The translations under genes were made by a program, and so were the position numbers. From Nostocoides sp. (lineage in GTDB: Bacteria > Actinomycetota > Actinomycetes > Actinomycetales > Dermatophilaceae), in assembly GCA_016716625.1 (NCBI GenBank), contig JADJVJ010000006.1:744001-808000 (forward strand): 64,000 nucleotides of DNA. Reading direction: 5' to 3'. Positions 17,372 to 25,673 of the stretch are shown here, in pieces. Position 1 is the stretch's first letter. Every line of letters begins with the position of its first letter. The notes under the pieces were generated by a model. It worked only from the letters and a program-made list of their open reading frames with translations. It searched no databases and was not told the origin of the DNA.

Positions 17372-18681
17372 GCGGTTTCATCGTGGCCTTCGCGGTGCTG
17401 CTCGCGTTCACCGCCGTGTTGGCCTGGGCCAATGAGCGCTTCACCCGCATCCCGACCACCGTCGGCGTCACCCTCGCGGGGGCACTGGCATCCCTCCTCA
17501 TCCTCGGGGCTGACCACTTTGGACCGGTGCGGGGCATCAAGGACTTCGCCCGCGATCTGCTCACCCAACTCGACTTCACCGACTTCTTGCTCAACGGCAT
17601 CCTCAGTTTCATCCTCTTCGCCGGCGCCCTGGGCCTCAATGCCCGGCAGGTGCTCCGGCAGCGCCGCAGCGTGCTCACCCTCGCCGTGGTGAGCACCATC
17701 CTCAGCGTGGGGCTCTTCGGGCTCGCCGCGTATGGCGTCTTCCGGCTCGTCGGCCTGGACATCCCCGTGCTCTGGTGCCTGCTTTTCGGTGCCCTGATCA
17801 GCCCCACCGACCCGGTGGCCGTTCTCGACCTACTCAAGCGAATCGACGTGCCAGAGCGGATTCGTACGGTCATCGCCGGGGAGGCCCTCTTCAACGACGG
17901 CGTGGGCATCGTTCTCTTTCTCGTCCTCGGGGGCTTGGTCGGGCTCGGCGGAGCCCACGCCGGGGATCCGTCGGCCGCAACGGCCGGGCTCCTCTTCGTC
18001 CAGGAGGCGCTAGGCGGCGCGGCCTTCGGGGCGCTCTTGGGTTACCTGGGCTACACCCTGTGTCGGACCATCGAGGGACACGGCGTCGAAGTGCTCATCA
18101 CCCTGGCCCTGGTCGTGAGTGGCTACGTCGCCTGCGTGCAGCTCGGGATCTCCGGCCCCATCGCCATGGTCGTCGCCGGGCTGGTCCTCTCCTGGGGCAA
18201 GGAGGAGGCGTTCCACGACGAGACTCGCACCCTTGTCGAGGGATTCTGGGAGACCCTCGATGAGGTGCTCAACATCGTCCTCTTTGCCTTCATCGGGGTC
18301 GACGTCCTGCTCACCGAGACCGCTCCGGCCGCGATCGTTGCGGCACTGATCCTCATTGCGGTGGCTCTCGCGGCCCGGTTTGTCAGTGTCGCCATCCCCA
18401 TGCCGCTCGTCCGGACCCGCGACGGCTATGCCGCCTGGACCGTCCGGCTGCTCACCTGGGGAGGGTTGCGCGGCGGCATCGCGATCAGCCTCGCGCTCTC
18501 ACTTCCCCAGAACGACTACCGCGGTCCGATCCTTACCGCGACCTACGCGATCGTGCTTTTCTCCATCGCCGTCCAGGGGCTCACGATCACCCCGCTGGTC
18601 ACCCGCGCCGTCGCCGCCGACCGGGCACTCCACGGCGCTACGGCACGCCCGGTGACCCCTGAGACACCGGCCACCGGCTAG
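17368..18681 (+). CDS. CPA1-family Na+/H+ antiporter (NhaP-like)
   Basis: This 437-residue inner-membrane antiporter has about 12 helices. Conserved CPA1 elements are GALISPTDPVAVLDLLK (the ion-binding TDP motif) and GEALFNDGVGIVLF (the ND motif), plus the arginine-containing LLTWGGLRGGIAISLALSLP. It exchanges Na+ or K+ for H+. Its ATG overlaps the pxpC stop (ATGA), which is unusual because a cation antiporter has no obvious part in oxoproline opening; coupling could match the glutamate product to ion balance, but that is speculation. The stop overlaps that of the convergent DinB-fold gene in a shared CTAG. Confidence 0.9.
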   Translation: MSGFIVAFAVLLAFTAVLAWANERFTRIPTTVGVTLAGALASLLILGADHFGPVRGIKDFARDLLTQLDFTDFLLNGILSFILFAGALGLNARQVLRQRRSVLTLAVVSTILSVGLFGLAAYGVFRLVGLDIPVLWCLLFGALISPTDPVAVLDLLKRIDVPERIRTVIAGEALFNDGVGIVLFLVLGGLVGLGGAHAGDPSAATAGLLFVQEALGGAAFGALLGYLGYTLCRTIEGHGVEVLITLALVVSGYVACVQLGISGPIAMVVAGLVLSWGKEEAFHDETRTLVEGFWETLDEVLNIVLFAFIGVDVLLTETAPAAIVAALILIAVALAARFVSVAIPMPLVRTRDGYAAWTVRLLTWGGLRGGIAISLALSLPQNDYRGPILTATYAIVLFSIAVQGLTITPLVTRAVAADRALHGATARPVTPETPATG

Positions 18682-19289
18682 CCCTCTGCGGAGCGGCGCA
18701 CTGGCTCTCTCGAGGACTCGTGCGCGACCCGCCGCAGCCGCTCGACATACTCGCCCCACCACTGCTCGTCGCGGTCGGGCATGACCCGCGAGTTCCGCTG
18801 CCAGCCCACCTCGCCGTCAAGGAGTTCACGGCACAGGTCGACATGCCCGGCATGCCGGGCGTACTCGGCGATGACGTGGACCAGGACGCGGTGCAAGGTC
18901 ACCTCACCGTCCCGCCACCACGCCACCTGCCCAGGCGTGTCGAGGTCGAGTTCGGCGAGGGTCTCATCGCTGTGCGCCCACACCCGCTCGGCGAGGTCGA
19001 GCAGCCACGGGATCGACTCCTCCGGCGTCGCCCACATGTCCGCGTTGTCCTCCGCGCCCTCGGCGAACCAGGGAAACTCCACCGGTGACGGCCGACCGAA
19101 GCAGTCGCCGAGGTACCCGCCCTCGACGCTCACCGCGTGCTTGAACACGCCGAGGATGTTGGTGCCGGTGCCGGTGAGTGGAGTGCGCGCCTGCTGCTCA
19201 CTCAACCCCTCGAGCTTGTCGAGGAACACCTGCCGCTGGATGCGCAGGTAGTGCCAGAGAATCGCCTTGTGGTCCGGGTCCTGTGCCAT
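18678..19289 (-). CDS. DinB-family protein
   Basis: This 203-residue protein fits the DUF664/DinB group: AILWHYLRIQRQVFLDKLEGLSEQQAR at the N-terminus, a conserved GVFKHAVSVEGGYLGDCFGRP with a histidine ligand, and HVIAEYARHAGHVDLCRELLDG with the second histidine pair. Such proteins are metal-binding thiol-S-transferase-like enzymes of mostly unknown substrate. The start at 19289 (MAQDPDHKA) is preferred over 19313 because it begins just before conserved sequence. Confidence 0.82.
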   Translation of the reverse strand: MAQDPDHKAILWHYLRIQRQVFLDKLEGLSEQQARTPLTGTGTNILGVFKHAVSVEGGYLGDCFGRPSPVEFPWFAEGAEDNADMWATPEESIPWLLDLAERVWAHSDETLAELDLDTPGQVAWWRDGEVTLHRVLVHVIAEYARHAGHVDLCRELLDGEVGWQRNSRVMPDRDEQWWGEYVERLRRVAHESSREPVRRSAEG

Positions 19290-19353
19290 GACGCCCACTG
19301 TGCCAGGCGCCACCGACAGCGCACCAACGCCTTTCCTTCCCTAGAGTCGGCGT

Positions 19354-20025
19354 ATGTCGTCCGCGCGGCTCCCGCTCTTCCCGCTCGGGACGGTGCTCCT
19401 GCCCGGAGCCCGGCTCCCGCTGCGGTTGTTCGAAGCGCGCTATCTCGAGCTCGCAAGGGACCTCGAGGGAGTCGCCGAGTCCGAGCGGCTCATCGGAGTG
19501 GTGTGGATCCGGCGAGGCAACGAGGTGGGCGCCGGCGCGGCCGCGAGCCTGGCCGAGGTCGGTTGTGTCGCCCGCGTGGACGCCATGGCCCGGGACTCCT
19601 CGACCGGCCGCCCGACCGTACACCTGGTCGGCACCGGAACCCACCGTTTCCACCTCGACGGCATCGACGAGGCCGCCGGCACGGCATACGCCATGGGTGA
19701 GGTGACCTGGCTCGGGGAGGCCAGTGACGAGGGTGGGCCGCCGATCGGGGAGGTCGTGGAACGGGCGCTGCGCAGCCTCGCCGAATATCGGCGGGCGGTG
19801 GGGGCCGAAACGGCACGGATCGAGGCGGTCCCGGGGCATCTCGCCTACCGGATCGCCGAGCAGGCCCTGCTCCCCTTCGGTGACCAGCAGGACGTCCTCG
19901 CGGCCGGGTCGGAGCGGGCCCGACTGCACCTGCTCACCCGGATGCTGCGCCGCGAAACCGGATTCGTCCGGCAGTTCCGGGCGCTGCCCCACCTGGAGAC
20001 CCCAGGCGGGGCGGGCCTCAACTGA
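19354..20025 (+). CDS. LON-substrate-binding-domain protein
   Basis: This 223-residue protein consists of an ATP-dependent-protease LA N-terminal (LON) domain alone. It opens with LPLFPLGTVLLPGARLPLRLFEARY, the family hallmark, and contains GCVARVD and a GTHRF core strand. There is no AAA or protease domain. Stand-alone LON-domain proteins are widespread in actinobacteria and have no proven role. The nearby mazG gene reads in the same direction 28 bases later. Confidence 0.85.
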   Translation: MSSARLPLFPLGTVLLPGARLPLRLFEARYLELARDLEGVAESERLIGVVWIRRGNEVGAGAAASLAEVGCVARVDAMARDSSTGRPTVHLVGTGTHRFHLDGIDEAAGTAYAMGEVTWLGEASDEGGPPIGEVVERALRSLAEYRRAVGAETARIEAVPGHLAYRIAEQALLPFGDQQDVLAAGSERARLHLLTRMLRRETGFVRQFRALPHLETPGGAGLN

Positions 20026-20053
20026 AGGCCTACTCCGCCGGTAGGTTCGGCCC

Positions 20054-20335
20054 ATGGATCTGGCTGTTCTCCAGGACGTCATCGACCGCACCTACGGGGA
20101 GCGGGACCGGGCTCGCGGTGTGCCGAGCACGGTCGCCTGGCTCGCCGAGGAGGTCGGCGAACTCGCCCAAGCGGTCCGCAAAGGCAGCCGAGCCGACCAG
20201 GAACACGAGTTCGCGGACGTCCTGGCCTGGGTGGCCTCGCTCGCCAACCAGGTCGGCGTCGACCTCACCGCGGCCATTGCCCGGTATGGCCAGGGCTGCC
20301 CCCGTTGCGCGACGATGCCCTGCGCCTGCCCCTAA
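20054..20335 (+). CDS. MazG-like nucleotide pyrophosphohydrolase
   Basis: This 93-residue protein is a single MazG-type module that should hydrolyse (d)NTPs or related nucleotides to monophosphates and pyrophosphate. The metal-binding helix motif is visible in WLAEEVGELAQAVRKG and EFADVLAWVASLANQVGVDL (EExxE and ExxD). The C-terminal tail CPRC-ATM-PCAC has four closely spaced cysteines and may bind zinc. The stop codon overlaps that of the convergent HprK-like gene. Confidence 0.82.
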   Translation: MDLAVLQDVIDRTYGERDRARGVPSTVAWLAEEVGELAQAVRKGSRADQEHEFADVLAWVASLANQVGVDLTAAIARYGQGCPRCATMPCACP

Positions 20336-21507
20336 CCGGCGGCCGCGTGACCGTCCCCGAGAACCCGGTGGGTGGCGAGTTCGGCGACCGCGTCCCGGAC
20401 GAGCCGCTCCGCCTGCGGGTGCGCCCCGAACTCGCGCTGTGCCCCCGCGACGAGGTCCCGCAGGGGTTGCGGGCTCGCGGTGGCCTGCCAGAGGTACGTG
20501 CCGAGACCGTCGAGCCGGAGCGGGTGGCCGTCGATAAGGAGGGCGATCCGGCCCTGCGAGACCACCGCCTCATCGAACCGCTGCCGGATGACGGCGTCGT
20601 CGAGCCCGAGCACTGCACCGGCCAGCAGATGCGGATACGCCTCGCCGCCACCGGCGAAACCCGCCCATGACGGCACCGTGACCTCGCCGCGCCCCGGCGG
20701 GCCATCGGTGAGGAGTTCGGAAAGCAGGTCGACGCAATCCTCGATCTCGGCGTAGGCCAGCCGCCACGGCCCTCCGCCGACCCGCAGCGCACGAGCCAGC
20801 CGGCGCAGCGGCTCCCGCAGCGAGAGCACGGAGGAGGTCTGCGGCAAGGCATCCACGATGCCCTCGACAAGCGGGATCCGAGTCAGTGAGGGCGCGGCAC
20901 GGTCCGGGTCGCGGTCGAGCAGCACCACGGCCGCGAGTCTGGGGTTCGGCGGGGTGGGCAGCAGAGAGAGCTCGTCCGGGGAGTGCTCGCCCTTGGACGA
21001 CGGCATACCGCCCTCGCGGATGAGCGAAAGCGGTTTGGGATAAGGCGTCACCGTGTCGTCATCCTCGATGACCACCGTCTCGTCCGAGACGTAGCCGAGG
21101 TGCCGTCCGAGGACCCGGGAGGCCGTCGATTTCCCGGTGCCCGACTGCGCGACGAGGACCACGGTCCGCCCGTCGGGGGCTGCGAGTCCGGCGGCGTGGA
21201 GCATGAGGGCGGTACCGGCTCGGCGGGTGATCGTGGCCACCGTGAGCGCCCGGGACATCGCGTAGTCCACGTCGCTGGCGGCTCCTCGCCCGGCCGTGAG
21301 TTGGACGCCCTCACGTTCGCCGAGCGGCCCATAGGTGGGGGTGAACACCGGCACCGTGGGGTCGTCGGGATCGAGGTCGTCGGCGAGGGTGCGGGACCAG
21401 TTGGCTCGAACGCGAGACCGGTCGGAGGCGTGCAGTTCCGTCAGGTCGAGGACCCACGGCACACCCATGGCCCGGATGGCCATCCGGTGCGGGACGGTGG
21501 ACTGCAC
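20332..21507 (-). CDS. P-loop protein resembling HPr kinase
   Basis: This 391-residue protein has a clear Walker A loop, VLVAQSGTGKST (near residue 125), followed by LGRHLGYVSDETVVIEDDDTVTPYPKPLSLI, which is the order seen in HPr-kinase/PEP-carboxykinase-like proteins. Residues 1-100 and the C-terminal 150 residues are not recognisable. Related proteins occur next to peptide-modification genes in some bacteria, but no PqqD or lasso-cyclase homologue is near this one. The substrate, if it is a kinase, is unknown. The start could also be at Met9. Confidence 0.55.
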   Translation of the reverse strand: MQSTVPHRMAIRAMGVPWVLDLTELHASDRSRVRANWSRTLADDLDPDDPTVPVFTPTYGPLGEREGVQLTAGRGAASDVDYAMSRALTVATITRRAGTALMLHAAGLAAPDGRTVVLVAQSGTGKSTASRVLGRHLGYVSDETVVIEDDDTVTPYPKPLSLIREGGMPSSKGEHSPDELSLLPTPPNPRLAAVVLLDRDPDRAAPSLTRIPLVEGIVDALPQTSSVLSLREPLRRLARALRVGGGPWRLAYAEIEDCVDLLSELLTDGPPGRGEVTVPSWAGFAGGGEAYPHLLAGAVLGLDDAVIRQRFDEAVVSQGRIALLIDGHPLRLDGLGTYLWQATASPQPLRDLVAGAQREFGAHPQAERLVRDAVAELATHRVLGDGHAAAG

Positions 21508-21650
21508 ACCGCCACCGTAGCCGTCCGCCGCGGGCGGGGCCGGGGCGTCTGCGCGCGAGGAGGACCGCTCACCGAGATGTTCCCCATCGTTGGCCTGCCG
21601 AAGGATTGTCGGGGGGTTCCCCGCACGCGTGGTCCGGCTACGCTGGCGCC

Positions 21651-22760
21651 ATGCCTCGCCCGCACGCCGCTGCGATCGCCGAGGACTGGTACCACGCCAA
21701 GATCTCGGGCGAGCTTCGCGAGCGCGAATGGGGCACCCGGGTCATCCCGCACACGGGGTACGGGTCGGTGGCAGCTCTTCGCGTCCTTGGGCGTGTCGTG
21801 ATGAGCCGGCGCAAGGACCGCTGGGAGGACGACGGGCGCGACGACGGCGACTCCGACGAGGAGCGCTACGCCAGCCAGCTCCGCTCGGTCGAGGCCGAAC
21901 TGCGCGGGTGGCGGGCGTTCATCGCCGCTCCGGCCATGGATGTCCCGGTGACCATCCGGTTCAGGGACCGGGAGGTGACCGCGCACACCGACCGGGGCGG
22001 ATTCATCGACGTGACCATCCGCGGCCACGGCCTCGGCCCCGGCTGGCACGAGGTCGAGATCGACTCCCCGGATGCGTTGACGGTCAAGGCCCCGATCCTC
22101 GTCGTCGGCACCTCGCAGACCTTCGGGATCATCAGCGACATCGACGACACGGTGCTTTCGACCTCGCTCCCCCGGCCGTTGATTGCCGCGTGGAACACCT
22201 TCATCAGGGCCGAGGGCACCCGCCGTCCCGTCCGTGGCATGGCCTCGCTCTATCGCGACATCCTGCAGGCCAACCCAGGCGCGCCGGTCTTCTATCTCTC
22301 GACCGGGGCCTGGAACACCGCGCCGTGGCTCACCCGCTTCCTCCGGCGCAACGGCTACCCCCCGGGGCCGATGCTGCTCACCGACTGGGGTCCGACGAAC
22401 ACCGGGTGGTTCCGCTCGGGCCAAGACCACAAACGGTCCTCGTTGCACCGACTCGCTCGCGAGTTGCCCCATGTGCAGTGGCTCCTCGTCGGCGACGACG
22501 GTCAGCACGACCCCAAGATCTACACCGATTTCGCCACCGCACGACCCGATCGGGTCCGGGCCATCGCCATCCGCGAACTCACCCCCGGTGAGCAGGTGCT
22601 CTCGCACGTGCTGCCCGTTGCCAATGACGACCTGGCGCCGGCGCCGACCGACAAACTCCCCATGCCGGTGGTCCGGGCGCCCGACGGGTTCGGACTGGCG
22701 AAGCTGTTGCGCTCGCTGCTGCGCCCGGCGCCGCGACCGCACCTGGTCGACTCGGACTGA
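21651..22760 (+). CDS. App1-like phosphatase-domain protein (DUF2183)
   Basis: This 369-residue protein belongs to the family of yeast App1, a phosphatidate phosphatase. The conserved DxDxT motif is in GIISDIDDTVLSTSL and is followed by FYLSTGAWNTAPWLTRFL and LLTDWGPTNTGWFRSGQDHK and VGDDGQHDPKIYTDFA, which make up a HAD-like active site. Residues 1-150 form a beta-rich N-terminal domain seen in bacterial members. Bacterial substrates are not established. The start at 21651 is chosen for MPRPHAAAIAEDWYH, where family similarity begins. Confidence 0.85.
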   Translation: MPRPHAAAIAEDWYHAKISGELREREWGTRVIPHTGYGSVAALRVLGRVVMSRRKDRWEDDGRDDGDSDEERYASQLRSVEAELRGWRAFIAAPAMDVPVTIRFRDREVTAHTDRGGFIDVTIRGHGLGPGWHEVEIDSPDALTVKAPILVVGTSQTFGIISDIDDTVLSTSLPRPLIAAWNTFIRAEGTRRPVRGMASLYRDILQANPGAPVFYLSTGAWNTAPWLTRFLRRNGYPPGPMLLTDWGPTNTGWFRSGQDHKRSSLHRLARELPHVQWLLVGDDGQHDPKIYTDFATARPDRVRAIAIRELTPGEQVLSHVLPVANDDLAPAPTDKLPMPVVRAPDGFGLAKLLRSLLRPAPRPHLVDSD

Positions 22761-22765
22761 CGCGT

Positions 22766-23626
22766 ATGCCGGAGCTGCCCGAGGTCCAGGCCCTCGTCGA
22801 CTTCCTCGGCGAGCGGTTGGCCGGGCTTGCGGTCACCGGGGTGGAGCTTGGCTCGATTTCGGTGCTCAAGACCTTCACTCCGCCGCCGTCGGCGCTCGTC
22901 GGTGCACCGGTCGACCGGGTGGACCGCTGGGGCAAGTTCATCGACCTCGACTGCGGCGGAACACATCTCATCGTTCACCTGGCCCGGGCAGGTTGGCTTC
23001 GATTCAGTGAGAAGCTCCCGGCCACGGTGATCCGACCCGGCAAGTCCCCGATCGCCTTGCGGGTCCGGCTCTCCGATGGCTCGGGTTTCGACCTCACCGA
23101 GGCTGGCACGAAGAAGAGCCTCGCGGCATACCTCGTGGCCAGCCCCCAGGACGTCCCGGGCATCGCCACACTGGGACCCGACCCGCTCGCGGAGGACTTC
23201 ACGCAGGAACGGTTCCGCGAGCTGCTCGACGGACGACGGATGCAGATCAAGGGGCTCCTGCGCGACCAGTCGACGCTCGCCGGGGTCGGCAACGCCTACT
23301 CCGACGAGATCCTCAACGTCGCACGGCTCTCGCCGTTCGCTCTCGCGGCCACCCTCGGCGAGGAGGACATCGTCCGGCTCTATGCGGCGTTACGCGACAC
23401 GCTGGCCGGTGCGGTGGCGGCGGCGAGTGGGAAGCCGGCCGCCGAGCTCAAGGACGCCAAGCGCGCCGGGATGCGGGTGCACGGGCGAACAGGTCAGGCA
23501 TGTCCGGCCTGTGGGGATGTCGTCCGGGAGGTGTCGTTCGCGGACTCCTTCCTCAACTACTGCGCCACCTGCCAGACCGGGGGCAAGCCGCTCGCCGACC
23601 GGCGCACGAGCAGGTTCCTCAAGTAG
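22766..23626 (+). CDS. Fpg/Nei-family DNA glycosylase
   Basis: This base-excision repair enzyme removes oxidised bases and cleaves the abasic site. The 286-residue chain starts with the catalytic Pro2-Glu3 (MPELPEVQ). The helix-two-turn-helix carries KGLLRDQSTLAGVGNAYSDEIL. It ends with a zinc finger, CPACG and then CATC, that contains the DNA-contacting arginine region. The start lies 5 bases after the App1-like gene, so the two are probably one transcript. Whether it is an 8-oxoguanine (Fpg) or pyrimidine (Nei) enzyme is not decided by eye. Confidence 0.92.
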   Translation: MPELPEVQALVDFLGERLAGLAVTGVELGSISVLKTFTPPPSALVGAPVDRVDRWGKFIDLDCGGTHLIVHLARAGWLRFSEKLPATVIRPGKSPIALRVRLSDGSGFDLTEAGTKKSLAAYLVASPQDVPGIATLGPDPLAEDFTQERFRELLDGRRMQIKGLLRDQSTLAGVGNAYSDEILNVARLSPFALAATLGEEDIVRLYAALRDTLAGAVAAASGKPAAELKDAKRAGMRVHGRTGQACPACGDVVREVSFADSFLNYCATCQTGGKPLADRRTSRFLK

Positions 23627-23654
23627 CGCTGCCGCGGGGTCTAGGGTCGATCCC

Positions 23655-24680
23655 GTGACCTCAGTCCTGCCCGGCTCCCACCGTCATCCCCGTCCGCTCG
23701 CCCTCGTCGTCGCTGCCTGTGTCGTCGTCGGCAGCGCCGCCTGCACCGGAGGGGCGGACTCGACGCCGTCCCCGTCGTCGAGTTCCCCGAGCAGCACCCC
23801 GACCCCCACGCCGACCCCCACGCCGTCGCCCTCGGCGTTGCCCGCGGAGCGCGTCGTCGCGGTGAAGATCGAGAACACGCCCGCGGCGCATCCACGCGCG
23901 GGGCACACGGCCGCGGACGTGATCTACGTCGAGCCTGTCGAGGCTGGCCTCACCCGACTGCTCGCCATCTTCATCGGCGACCTGCCCAAGGAGGTCGGCC
24001 CGGTGCGCAGCGCGCGGGAGACTGACGTCGACTTGCTCGCGAACTATGGCAAGGGCGTGCCGTTTGCCTTTTCGGGAGCGTCGTCCTTCACCAACCGCGT
24101 CCTAGCCCGGGGCTCGCAGAAGAACTTGCCGCACGGTTCTGTCCCCGGCTATTGGCGGGTTCGCGGACGGTCGGCCCCGCACAACCTCATGGTCGACCTC
24201 CATCGGATCGCCAAGGCTGCCGGGAAGGACGTCATCGCCCAGGACGTCGGCGTGCACTTCGGCGAGGCGCTGGCCGGCGGCACGGCCGCGACCAAGGCCG
24301 TCGCGTCCTGGCCTTCGGCGAAGATCACCGCGACGTATGACGCCGGCGCCGGGGGTTATCGCCTGGTCCTGGACGGCCGCAAGGAGATCGATGCCTTGAC
24401 CGGGAAGCCGATCGCCCCGCCGACCATCATCGTCCAGCACGTCATCTCCAAACCTTCCGGGAACCGCGACTTCCTCGGCAACGTCACCCCCATCGAGACG
24501 CTCACCGGCAAGGGGAAGGCGACCTTCCTGCGGGACGGCAAGGTGTGGACGGGCACATGGTCCCGCGCCACCGCGGCGTCGCCGACCCGGTTCGCCGTGG
24601 GCACGCAGGAGTTCCTCGCCGCACCCGGGCAGGTCTGGGTGTTCCTGCTGCCGACGACCCGCCAGCTCACCGTGGGCTAA
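23655..24680 (+). CDS. DUF3048 lipoprotein (YerB-like)
   Basis: This 341-residue protein has a GTG start, a lipoprotein signal (LALVVAACVVVGSAAC), a Ser/Thr/Pro spacer with TPTPTPTP, then the DUF3048 domain: AVKIENTPAAHPRAGHTAADVIYVEPVEAGLTRLLAIF and VGPVRSARETDVDL. The C-terminal half carries TGKGKATFLRDGKVWTGTW. It is probably anchored on the outer membrane-facing side of the cytoplasmic membrane. Its function is unknown; members are secreted or lipid-anchored in Gram-positive bacteria. Confidence 0.85.
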   Translation: MTSVLPGSHRHPRPLALVVAACVVVGSAACTGGADSTPSPSSSSPSSTPTPTPTPTPSPSALPAERVVAVKIENTPAAHPRAGHTAADVIYVEPVEAGLTRLLAIFIGDLPKEVGPVRSARETDVDLLANYGKGVPFAFSGASSFTNRVLARGSQKNLPHGSVPGYWRVRGRSAPHNLMVDLHRIAKAAGKDVIAQDVGVHFGEALAGGTAATKAVASWPSAKITATYDAGAGGYRLVLDGRKEIDALTGKPIAPPTIIVQHVISKPSGNRDFLGNVTPIETLTGKGKATFLRDGKVWTGTWSRATAASPTRFAVGTQEFLAAPGQVWVFLLPTTRQLTVG

Positions 24681-24703
24681 GGGGCCCGGCCTCGGTCAGC
24701 CAC

Positions 24704-25600
24704 TCACAGGTAGGCCTCGGCGAGCGCGCGGGCGCGGCTGACATAGCCGCCGCCGAAAAGCACGGCATGCAGCATCACCGGGTGGAGTTGATGGAGGTGC
24801 ACGCGCTCGCGCCATCCGTCGCTCAGTGGACTCACCTCCTGGTATGCCGCGAGGATCCGGCCCAGATGGGGCGCCCCGAAGAGCGCGAGCATCGCGAGGT
24901 CCGTTTCGGGGTGTCCGCCGTGGGCGGCCGGATCGATGAGGACCGCGCGCACCGGTGCGGTCAGGCGCGCCGTGCCGGCGGTGTCGGCGCGGGAGACGGC
25001 GGCGTCGGGGCGGGAGCCGGCGGTGTCGGCGGGCAGGTTCCCGGGTGTGTCGGTCCAGACGAGGTTTCCGGACCAGAGGTCCCCATGGATCCGGGCCGGG
25101 GGCGAGCCGTCGTCGAAGTCCCCGTGCCGCAACCGGTCCGCGATCGCCCGGAACGGCTGTGCGTCAACAGCGCTGCGCCACGAGCCTCGTTCCTGGCCGA
25201 GGGCAAGGGTGTGTTCGATGCGCTGTTCGGCGTAGAACTCTCCCCAGCGGTTCCTCGCGAGGGTCGGCAGAGGCAACGGCTCGTCGGCGGGGCCGAGCCA
25301 GCCGCTCGCATGATGCCACCCGCTCGGTGGAGCCCCGAAGCCGGAGGCTCCTGCGGCGTGCGTATGCGCCAGTGCTCTGCCGAGGTCCTCGGCAGCGGCA
25401 GCAGTGGGCTGGCATGGGTTGAGCCGCTCAAGGTCGAGGTGGACCGCACCGACGGCATACACCTCGACGACCCGAGCGCCGCCGCCCTCGCGAGCCTCGG
25501 CGAGCCAGCGCAGACCCGCGGCCTCCCACGCGACGTACCCCGACGGCGCACCACGCACCCACTTGCGATACCGCCCGGCCCTCTCCCCATCCCCGACCAT
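24704..25600 (-). CDS. Fructosamine kinase-family protein
   Basis: This 298-residue protein should phosphorylate protein-bound or free fructosamines (ketosamines), leading to deglycation. The APH-like fold shows the catalytic HGDLWSGNLVWTD and the metal-binding IDPAAHGGHPETDLAM. A run rich in Asp/Ala/Pro between them (residues about 195-225) is an unusual low-complexity insert. The start is not certain: ATG at 25600 is used; the frame is open further upstream through a duplicated 14-base word (TGAGTGCCCGGTCA, twice between 25600 and 25656). Confidence 0.8.
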   Translation of the reverse strand: MVGDGERAGRYRKWVRGAPSGYVAWEAAGLRWLAEAREGGGARVVEVYAVGAVHLDLERLNPCQPTAAAAEDLGRALAHTHAAGASGFGAPPSGWHHASGWLGPADEPLPLPTLARNRWGEFYAEQRIEHTLALGQERGSWRSAVDAQPFRAIADRLRHGDFDDGSPPARIHGDLWSGNLVWTDTPGNLPADTAGSRPDAAVSRADTAGTARLTAPVRAVLIDPAAHGGHPETDLAMLALFGAPHLGRILAAYQEVSPLSDGWRERVHLHQLHPVMLHAVLFGGGYVSRARALAEAYL

Positions 25601-25673
25601 CCCTGAGTGCCCGGTCAACCCTGCGCGCCCGGCCGTCCCTGAGTGCCCGGTCATCGTCGACTGCCCGCCATCT

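Noticed and set aside
23780..23835. TCGTCG/CCCACGCC repeats as a regulatory array
   Set aside because: They encode the Ser/Thr/Pro spacer of the DUF3048 lipoprotein.
25600..25660. Mobile-element end at the repeated 14-base word before the fructosamine kinase gene
   Set aside because: Only two short direct copies exist, with no inverted partner or transposase.
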